Shown piece after piece: positions 59,240 through 64,000 of a DNA stretch of 64,000 bases. Position 1 is the first letter of the stretch. Each line of letters starts with the position of its first letter. Made by a program: the position numbers and the translations under genes. The notes under the pieces were generated by a model. The model made no database searches and was not told the origin of the DNA. It saw only the letters and a list, made by a program, of their open reading frames with translations. Origin of the DNA: Saccharofermentans sp. (lineage in GTDB: Bacteria > Bacillota > Clostridia > Saccharofermentanales > Saccharofermentanaceae); NCBI GenBank assembly GCA_024403715.1, contig JAKSRJ010000003.1, positions 1 to 64,000 of the forward strand. The letters run 5' to 3'.

Positions 59240-60241
59240 ATGGCAGTTAAAGTTGCAATTAACGGTTTCGGTCGTATTGGACGTCTTGCTTTCAGACAGA
59301 TGTTTGGTGCTGAGGGTTATGAGGTAGTAGCAATCAACGATTTGACAAGCCCTAAGATGCTTGCTCATCTTTTGAAGTATGACTCTGCTCAGGGTAAGTA
59401 CGCTCTCGCAGATAAGGTTTCTGCAGGTGAGGATTCCATCTGTGTTGATGGTAAGGAGATTAAGATCTATGCTAAGGCTAACGCTGCTGAGTGCCCATGG
59501 GGTGAGCTCGGTGTTGACGTAGTTCTCGAGTGCACAGGTTTCTACACATCTAAGGAGAAGGCTTCTGCTCACATCACAGCAGGTGCTAAGAAGGTTGTTA
59601 TTTCTGCTCCAGCTGGTAACGATCTCCCAACAATCGTTTACAACGTAAACCATGAGACACTCAAGCCAGAGGATACAATCATCTCTGCTGCTTCTTGTAC
59701 AACAAACTGCTTGGCTCCTATGGCTAAGGCTCTTAACGATCTCGCTGGTATCAAGTCTGGTATCATGTCTACAATTCACGCTTACACAGGTGATCAGATG
59801 ATCCTCGACGGCCCACAGAGAAAGGGTGACCTCAGAAGATCTAGAGCTGGTGCTGTTAATATCGTTCCAAACTCTACAGGTGCTGCTAAGGCTATCGGTC
59901 TTGTTATCCCAGAGCTCAACGGTAAGCTCATCGGTTCTGCTCAGCGTGTTCCAACACCTACAGGTTCTACAACAATCCTCGTAGCTACAGTTGAGAAGAC
60001 AGTTACAAAGGACGAGATCAACGCTGCTATGAAGGCTGCTGCTACAGAGTCTTTCGGTTACAACGAGGATGAGATCGTTTCTTCTGATATCGTTGGTATG
60101 AGATTTGGTTCCCTCTTCGATGCTACACAGACAATGGTTGGTGAGGATAACCTCGTTCAGGTTGTTTCCTGGTACGACAACGAGAACTCTTATGTTTCTC
60201 AGATGGTTAGAACAATCAAGTACTTCGCAGAGCTTGCATAA
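59240..60241 (+). CDS. gap: glyceraldehyde-3-phosphate dehydrogenase, type I
   Basis: A 333-residue glycolytic enzyme converting glyceraldehyde 3-phosphate to 1,3-bisphosphoglycerate with [19 protein letters not shown] is the NAD-binding loop, [15 protein letters not shown] has the catalytic Cys, and [11 protein letters not shown] and [13 protein letters not shown] complete the pattern. It is a single-gene unit with its own promoter and strong terminator, and its codon bias indicates very high expression. Downstream glycolytic genes such as pgk are not adjacent. Confidence 0.98.
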   Translation: MAVKVAINGFGRIGRLAFRQMFGAEGYEVVAINDLTSPKMLAHLLKYDSAQGKYALADKVSAGEDSICVDGKEIKIYAKANAAECPWGELGVDVVLECTGFYTSKEKASAHITAGAKKVVISAPAGNDLPTIVYNVNHETLKPEDTIISAASCTTNCLAPMAKALNDLAGIKSGIMSTIHAYTGDQMILDGPQRKGDLRRSRAGAVNIVPNSTGAAKAIGLVIPELNGKLIGSAQRVPTPTGSTTILVATVEKTVTKDEINAAMKAAATESFGYNEDEIVSSDIVGMRFGSLFDATQTMVGEDNLVQVVSWYDNENSYVSQMVRTIKYFAELA

Positions 60242-60264
60242 TTCTAGCTTAGAATTGATTTATG

Positions 60265-60296
60265 AGCCTCTCGGGATTTCCCGAGGGGCTTTTTTT
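60265..60296 (+). terminator. Rho-independent terminator of gap
   Basis: AGCCTCTCGGG (60265-60275) pairs with CCCGAGGGGCT (60280-60290, one G-T pair) around ATTT, followed by TTTTTT. Confidence 0.95.
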
Positions 60297-60328
60297 ATGC
60301 TCAATTTAAAATAGTATCAAGGCAAACT

Positions 60329-60585
60329 AAAAGAGGCAGTCTTATAATGAAATGTACCACCTTTGTTTGCTTATTTTGACTTAAATTCAGAATTTGAATA
60401 GTCAGGGTCATGTTGATTCATCTACTTGTTCATAATTTAAGAATTAGGTGGCTACTTAGATGAATATAAGCCATTTCATTCATCTCTTCGTTCACCTAAT
60501 CAACCAAACATGAACAGCCAGATGAACCCAGCCACCCAAAACACCAACAAAACCAAGGTCATCTCATTTTGTGGTCGCCTCTTTT
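60329..60585. repeat. 257-base imperfect palindromic element with 9-base terminal inverted repeats
   Basis: In the 413-base gap between gap and hpf no gene is seen. AAAAGAGGC (60329-60337) is repeated inverted as GCCTCTTTT (60577-60585). Inside, four further inverted pairs are in nested order: TTCATCT (60417-60423) with AGATGAA (60520-60526), TGTTCAT (60427-60433) with ATGAACA (60510-60516), ATTAGGTG (60443-60450) with CACCTAAT (60493-60500), and AGATGAAT (60458-60465) with ATTCATCT (60478-60485). The whole could fold into a long broken hairpin. It may be a MITE-like repeat or a structured RNA. No clear target-site duplication was found. A TATAAT lies at 60343-60348. Confidence 0.75.
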
Positions 60586-60595
60586 GTTGTATTTG

Positions 60596-60622
60596 AAAGG
60601 GGCTGTTTTGAGACAGCCCCTT
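60596..60622. terminator. terminator hairpin downstream of hpf
   Basis: AAAGGGGCTGT (from 60596) pairs with ACAGCCCCTT (60613-60622) around TTTGAG. In the minus direction, which is that of hpf, the stem is followed by CCCCTTTC; the T tract is short. It can act in both directions. Confidence 0.65.
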
Positions 60623-60654
60623 CGCGTTTTTATTAGAGGAGTTATTGTTTGTAA

Positions 60655-61200
60655 TTAATATTCTGGTTCGAGTAAACCATAGTTGCCGTCATTTCTCTTA
60701 TATACAACGCATACTGAGTTTGTATCAGCATCTAAGTATACGAGGAAGTTATGGCCTAACATCTCCATCTGGAGGATAGCATCTTCTGATGTCATAGGAC
60801 GAAGCTCAAATGTCTTACGACGTGTGATGCTTTTATCAGGTTCTTCAACCTCATAATCGAAGTCGGAACCATGATCCTCTTCGAGGAAGCTAACAATCTG
60901 TGTGTATTCCTTCTTCTTCTTCAAGAACTTAGTCTTATTACGTCTAATCTGAGATTCGAGCTTGTCAATTGTTCTATCAACAGCTGTCAAAATCTCTTCG
61001 TCACGAGCCTCAGCTCTGTAAATCTTATTGTCTAACTTAAGAGTAACCTCAACGACCATTTGACTTCCTTCAGGTCTAATACGGATGTTGAAAGTACCCT
61101 CGTCACCGAAATACTTATCGAATTTGCTCATCTTGTCGGTGATCTTAGCTTCGAGTCTGGCACCAATCTTGATACCCTTTCCCTGTGTTGTGATCTTCAT
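60655..61200 (-). CDS. hpf: ribosome hibernation promoting factor, long form
   Basis: A 181-residue long-type HPF. The N-terminal S30AE domain (about 1-100) opens with MKITTQGKGIKIG and has RAEARDEEILTAVDRTIDKLESQI. The C-terminal dimerising domain (about 120-181) contains TSEDAILQMEMLGHNFLVYLDADT. It joins idle 70S ribosomes into 100S dimers in stationary phase. A GGAAG site precedes the ATG. It is divergent from the zinc-ribbon gene, and a TATAAT on the minus strand (complement of 61262-61267) could serve it. Confidence 0.96.
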   Translation of the reverse strand: MKITTQGKGIKIGARLEAKITDKMSKFDKYFGDEGTFNIRIRPEGSQMVVEVTLKLDNKIYRAEARDEEILTAVDRTIDKLESQIRRNKTKFLKKKKEYTQIVSFLEEDHGSDFDYEVEEPDKSITRRKTFELRPMTSEDAILQMEMLGHNFLVYLDADTNSVCVVYKRNDGNYGLLEPEY

Positions 61201-61319
61201 GAAATCACTTCCTTCCGTTTTGAAGTTCTAAGGATTTCTCCTTACCTAAATTCTAAAATAAATTATATTAATTTACTGTTAAACATTTGCGAATAAGATA
61301 CATTTGAGGTGTTTTAATG

Positions 61320-61350
61320 TATAATCTCATTGAGTTAAATAAAGGGAGGT
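61320..61350 (+). promoter_or_regulatory. -10 box and ribosome binding site of the zinc-ribbon gene
   Basis: TATAAT lies at 61320-61325 without a good -35. GGGAGGTG at 61343-61350 is eight bases before ATG 61359 and decides that start over the ATG at 61317, which lies upstream of this promoter element. Confidence 0.5.
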
Positions 61351-61358
61351 GCACTAAC

Positions 61359-61802
61359 ATGGCATTGTTTGGTGATCCAAAAGCTAAAAAAATTAGCGAG
61401 TATGAAAAGAAGATTGGTGAGTGCAACGCATCCATTAGAAAGTATTACGATGAAATCGGTCGTCTATATTATTTCCAGTATAAGGACATGAACACTGACA
61501 ATACTAAGGATATCAACACACGTTGCGAATCCATCACAAAGCTTGGTATTCAGATTGAGGATTTGGGCCTTAAGATTCTCTATGAGAAGGGTCTTAAGCG
61601 TTGTAGCGCTTGTGGTACAGAGAACAGCCTCCAGTATGGCTTTTGTTTCTCTTGTGGTGCTAAGTTCCCTGAGGGTTCTGATAAGGAACCATCTTATACA
61701 GCTCCTGTAGACGATATTGCTCCTGTTGAAGAAGTAACAGAAGAGGCTACTCCAGCTGCAGAAGAGGTGGCTCCAGCTACAGAGGAGACTCCAGCAGAGT
61801 AA
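61359..61802 (+). CDS. zinc-ribbon protein of unknown function
   Basis: A 147-residue cytoplasmic protein. A helical or coiled-coil start (about 1-75) is followed by a zinc ribbon (CSACGT, then CFSCGAKF, about residues 83-105) and a disordered acidic tail (about 110-147) rich in Glu, Pro, Ala and Thr. Its role is unknown; such proteins often bind other proteins or nucleic acid. It is a single gene with its own -10 element and terminator, divergent from hpf. Confidence 0.82.
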   Translation: MALFGDPKAKKISEYEKKIGECNASIRKYYDEIGRLYYFQYKDMNTDNTKDINTRCESITKLGIQIEDLGLKILYEKGLKRCSACGTENSLQYGFCFSCGAKFPEGSDKEPSYTAPVDDIAPVEEVTEEATPAAEEVAPATEETPAE

Positions 61803-61823
61803 TTCTTAACTATTAGAATTAAG

Positions 61824-61853
61824 AAAGCACCGCCTGCATTGGCGGTGCTTTTT
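61824..61853. terminator. bidirectional terminator between the zinc-ribbon gene and the ABC transporter operon
   Basis: AAAGCACCGCC (61824-61834) pairs with GGCGGTGCTTT (61841-61851) around TGCATT, followed by TT A. The A-rich left side gives a T tract in the minus direction. Confidence 0.85.
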
Positions 61854-61858
61854 ATTGC

Positions 61859-62416
61859 TTACAAATCAATACGGATAAACCCTGGTAGTTCATCAAATAT
61901 GTGACTCGTGATTATTAACATTCGTCCATCTTGATTTGTTTTTATAAACTCTAGAGTGTTATCAATTGACTGTGTATCAAGCCCTGTGAATGGCTCATCC
62001 ATTATTATCACATTAGACTTAGAAAGCATCGCCCTAGCTATTGCTATTCGTCTTTTCATGCCTCCTGAGAATGTAGAGACTGGCTTTGTAATATCACATC
62101 CAGGAATAAGTAAAGATAATTCAGAAGATATAGTCTGTACGTCTAACTCTTTATTGGCAAATCTTAGGTTATCGATAGCAGAAAAGTCTTCGAGTAATCT
62201 GTCTTCTTGGAATACCACTGCATACTTGTTAGTTCCACTAATTGTTCCAGAAGATACTTCAGATAGACCAAGTATTAGGTTGATTAATGTAGTCTTACCG
62301 CTTCCAGATTCACCTTTAATTAAATAATTATTTCCATCTTCAAAAGTATAGGAAAAATTAGAAATAACGCTTTTAGAACCATAATTCTTATCTACATCAC
62401 AAAGGGCAATATTCAT
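61859..62416 (-). CDS. ABC transporter ATP-binding protein (SsuB/ThiZ-like), short
   Basis: A 185-residue ATPase. All core motifs are present: Walker A GESGSGKTTL, Q-loop VFQEDRL, signature TFSGGMKRRIAIARAM, Walker B VIIMDEPFTGLD and switch His in ITSHI. At 185 residues it is well below the roughly 240 usual for this family because both ends are trimmed. It should energise the permease encoded next to it, whose stop overlaps its start by one base. A bidirectional terminator follows. Confidence 0.9.
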   Translation of the reverse strand: MNIALCDVDKNYGSKSVISNFSYTFEDGNNYLIKGESGSGKTTLINLILGLSEVSSGTISGTNKYAVVFQEDRLLEDFSAIDNLRFANKELDVQTISSELSLLIPGCDITKPVSTFSGGMKRRIAIARAMLSKSNVIIMDEPFTGLDTQSIDNTLEFIKTNQDGRMLIITSHIFDELPGFIRIDL

Positions 62417-63183
62417 TATGCTTTTCCTCCTGGTGAGTTACCTGGGATGAAGCTTAAAAGTAAAAGAAGAAGTTTCTCGAATACAAATGCAAGAAGAACT
62501 GTGGCTACAGTCCAAGCAAGTAAATCTGAAGTTAAGAGATTAATTTTAGAGCGATAAAGTCCATTACCAAGTGAATTTGTAGTCTGGTCGATAAGCTCAG
62601 CAGCGATACCACTTTTCCATGCCATGCCAGCAGCAAGAGATACGCCACTTAGTAAGAATGGCTTAATCGAAGGCAAGTAGATGTAAAAAAGTTTATCAGT
62701 AAAGCTAGATTTATATACCAGGCTCATCTCTAAAAGCTTCTTGTCAGTTGCTTTAAGGCCGTGAAGTGTGTTAAGGAAAATGATAGGGAAGACCACGAGG
62801 CTACTAATTACAGTAGCAACCGTAGGTCCTGACCAGATTAAAACGAGGATAATAAAACTCACCACAGGCACCGCCTTAATGACAGTGACAAGTGGTGAGA
62901 AAAATTCTTCGATAATAGTAAAGCGATAGGACAAAATCGCGAGGACAAATCCTACTAAGGAACCAATCAAAAAGCCTAAGCAAATGCGCCCAATAGATGC
63001 TATTACAGCTAATCTGAAGGCACTATCTCCTAGAAGCATCATCAAGGATTTAAATACTTCGATAGGACCTGCGAGTAGAATTTTGTTGTTAACGCAGATT
63101 GATACGACCTGCCAGATAACAAGCCAAATAATTGCAAAAAGTATCTTGCGTATTACTTTACTGTGCGATGTAGTAGAAGTCAT
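62416..63183 (-). CDS. ABC transporter permease (SsuC/TauC/ThiX-like)
   Basis: About 255 residues with six hydrophobic segments. The cytoplasmic coupling loop is in the EMSLVYKSSFTDKLFYIYLPSIKPFLLSG segment, followed by GMAWKSGIAAEL, a typical arrangement for sulfonate, taurine, nitrate or thiamine-precursor permeases. I prefer ATG 63183 (AGGTGGAG about 12 bases ahead) over GTG 63201; either overlaps the end of the binding-protein gene. The ligand cannot be told from the sequence. Confidence 0.88.
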   Translation of the reverse strand: MTSTTSHSKVIRKILFAIIWLVIWQVVSICVNNKILLAGPIEVFKSLMMLLGDSAFRLAVIASIGRICLGFLIGSLVGFVLAILSYRFTIIEEFFSPLVTVIKAVPVVSFIILVLIWSGPTVATVISSLVVFPIIFLNTLHGLKATDKKLLEMSLVYKSSFTDKLFYIYLPSIKPFLLSGVSLAAGMAWKSGIAAELIDQTTNSLGNGLYRSKINLLTSDLLAWTVATVLLAFVFEKLLLLLLSFIPGNSPGGKA

Positions 63184-64000
63184 CGCCTGGGATAGCTCCA
63201 CCTACAGAAGTTGGATCCTGGTTAAATAAAACTTCAAGGTATCCATTAATTGCAGATATAATACCATCACCTGTAATACAAACGATGTTGCAGTTAGGAA
63301 TAGCATTTGTAGCTACTGGGACTGCACCAACAATACCCTGATCTACAACTAACTGAGCAGTTGTAGCGATATCATTATTTGCAGCAAGTACACTCTCGGT
63401 ATGAGCTTCGATAAATGCGTTAACAGCGATTGGATGGTTCTCAATGAATTCTCTTCTAGCGACAGTAACACCAGTTACCATCATAGAGCCATCACTTACT
63501 GCATCCCACTCATCGTTTAAGGAAAAAACAATTAATAAAGAGTCATTTTGAGCACATGCGACAGTTACAAAAGGCTGTGGAAGAACAGCTACCTGTGAAG
63601 GATCCTCGGAAAGAAGAGCAGCAATCTCAGTTGCTTCTGACTTAAAATCCAACTCATAATCAGTAACGCCGTTTGCTTCTAGAATATAGCGAAGTGTGTA
63701 CTCAGGTGTTTGGCCCTGACCTGTGGTAAGAATTGTTCTGCCTTCAAGGTCTGCTGCACATGTAATGGAACTATCTCCTGATACACAGTAAAGAACACCT
63801 AAAGTATTGATGTCGATTACCTGAATGTCAGCGTTGCCTGTGTTATAAAGCTTAGCTGCAAGATTAGCAGGGATTAATGCGATATCTAATGTACCTGCGT
63901 TAAGTGAAGCTGCAAGCTCAGAAGCTTCTGTAACCATTGTGAATTCGTACTGTGAATTCTCTTCGTTTATCATATTTACAAGACCAATTGTTGTAGGTCC
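63158..64000 (-). CDS. ABC transporter substrate-binding protein (SsuA/THI5/NMT1-like), partial
   Basis: The 5' end lies beyond the right edge: the frame is open to base 64000, where it reads GPTTIGLVNM, the usual start of the mature ligand-binding domain. The visible part (about 280 residues) contains SLNAGTLDIALIPANLAAKL, ILTTGQGQTPEYTLRY and VAVLPQPFV segments of the NMT1/SsuA family, so only a short signal or lipoprotein region is missing. An ATG at 63973 is internal. It overlaps the permease start, so the operon is binding protein, permease, ATPase. Ligand: sulfonate, thiamine precursor or similar, not determined. Confidence 0.88.
   Translation of the reverse strand, partial: GPTTIGLVNMINEENSQYEFTMVTEASELAASLNAGTLDIALIPANLAAKLYNTGNADIQVIDINTLGVLYCVSGDSSITCAADLEGRTILTTGQGQTPEYTLRYILEANGVTDYELDFKSEATEIAALLSEDPSQVAVLPQPFVTVACAQNDSLLIVFSLNDEWDAVSDGSMMVTGVTVARREFIENHPIAVNAFIEAHTESVLAANNDIATTAQLVVDQGIVGAVPVATNAIPNCNIVCITGDGIISAINGYLEVLFNQDPTSVGGAIPGDDFYYIAQ

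Noticed and set aside
60241-60255. Small hairpin ATTCTA/TAGAAT after gap
   Set aside because: AT-rich six-base stem that includes the stop codon region; the stronger terminator 10 bases later explains termination.
1-64000. CRISPR arrays, insertion sequences, phage genes, toxin-antitoxin pairs
   Set aside because: Read through both strands; no spaced identical repeats, transposase or integrase motifs, or small toxin-antitoxin pairs were recognised.

Overview
This window looks like a chromosomal segment of an anaerobic, AT-rich, Gram-positive member of the Clostridia, possibly a gut or rumen organism of the Lachnospiraceae/Oscillospiraceae type. The support is indirect: an rplM-rpsI pair, a TsaE-TsaB-RimI cluster, a split cobalamin-dependent methionine synthase, a domain-permuted GH3 beta-glucosidase, a cytoplasmic GH26 mannanase, strong GGAGG ribosome binding sites and frequent GTG/TTG starts. 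No rRNA, CRISPR array, insertion sequence or phage gene was seen. One tRNA (Gly, GCC) is present. The species cannot be named from the sequence alone.

Layout. (1) 1-2.7 kb: an acidic helical protein, a GH26 mannanase and a HAD phosphatase. (2) 2.7-2.85 kb: tRNA-Gly with its own promoter and terminator. (3) 2.9-19.8 kb: a surface-glycan locus with an SGNH lipoprotein-like protein, an initiating sugar-phosphate transferase, four glycosyltransferase-type genes including a pyruvyltransferase-family protein, a B12-binding-type radical SAM protein, a flippase, a ferredoxin/FrhB-acyltransferase fusion and a sugar SDR. These are followed by a carrier protein, adenylation enzyme, type II thioesterase and membrane acyltransferase, and finally a UDP-GlcNAc 2-epimerase. 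From about 8 to 18.6 kb the DNA is visibly more AT-rich than the flanks, as expected for an exchangeable glycan island. (4) 20.8-28.7 kb: a second envelope-modification operon with two tandem membrane-anchored transglutaminase-like proteins and a Dlt-like set (adenylation enzyme, carrier protein, MBOAT, SGNH-like protein), plus a small lipoprotein. (5) 28.7-32.1 kb: rplM-rpsI, then amidohydrolase-tsaE-tsaB-rimI. (6) 32.1-41.8 kb: DUF2298 membrane protein, FAD oxidoreductase, DUF1015 protein, an orphan protein, a phosphatase, a YczE-like protein, a YfhO-like protein and a methyltransferase. (7) 41.9-51.2 kb, minus strand: a permuted GH3 beta-glucosidase, then a tightly coupled six-gene glycan/lipid-sugar operon. 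(8) 51.3-61.8 kb: WYL regulator, alaS, HIT protein, metH activation domain, metH, trmB, gap, a 257-bp palindromic element, hpf and a zinc-ribbon protein. (9) 61.9-64 kb: an ABC importer of the SsuABC/ThiXYZ type whose binding protein runs off the right edge.

The main theme is cell-envelope glycan building and decoration. Two separate adenylation-plus-carrier-protein modules lie within 10 kb of each other, each paired with a different membrane acyltransferase class (Acyltransferase-3 and MBOAT). This suggests that two different carrier-bound acyl or aminoacyl groups are placed on surface polymers. The second module has unusual features: tandem transglutaminase-like partners, a Cys in place of the SGNH Ser, and a Gly where DltA-like enzymes appear to have a selectivity Cys. 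It is the best candidate here for an undescribed system. Several large membrane proteins (DUF2298, YfhO, and an unrecognised 697-aa protein) with GtrB-like glycosyltransferases suggest additional polyprenyl-phosphate-sugar-dependent decoration.
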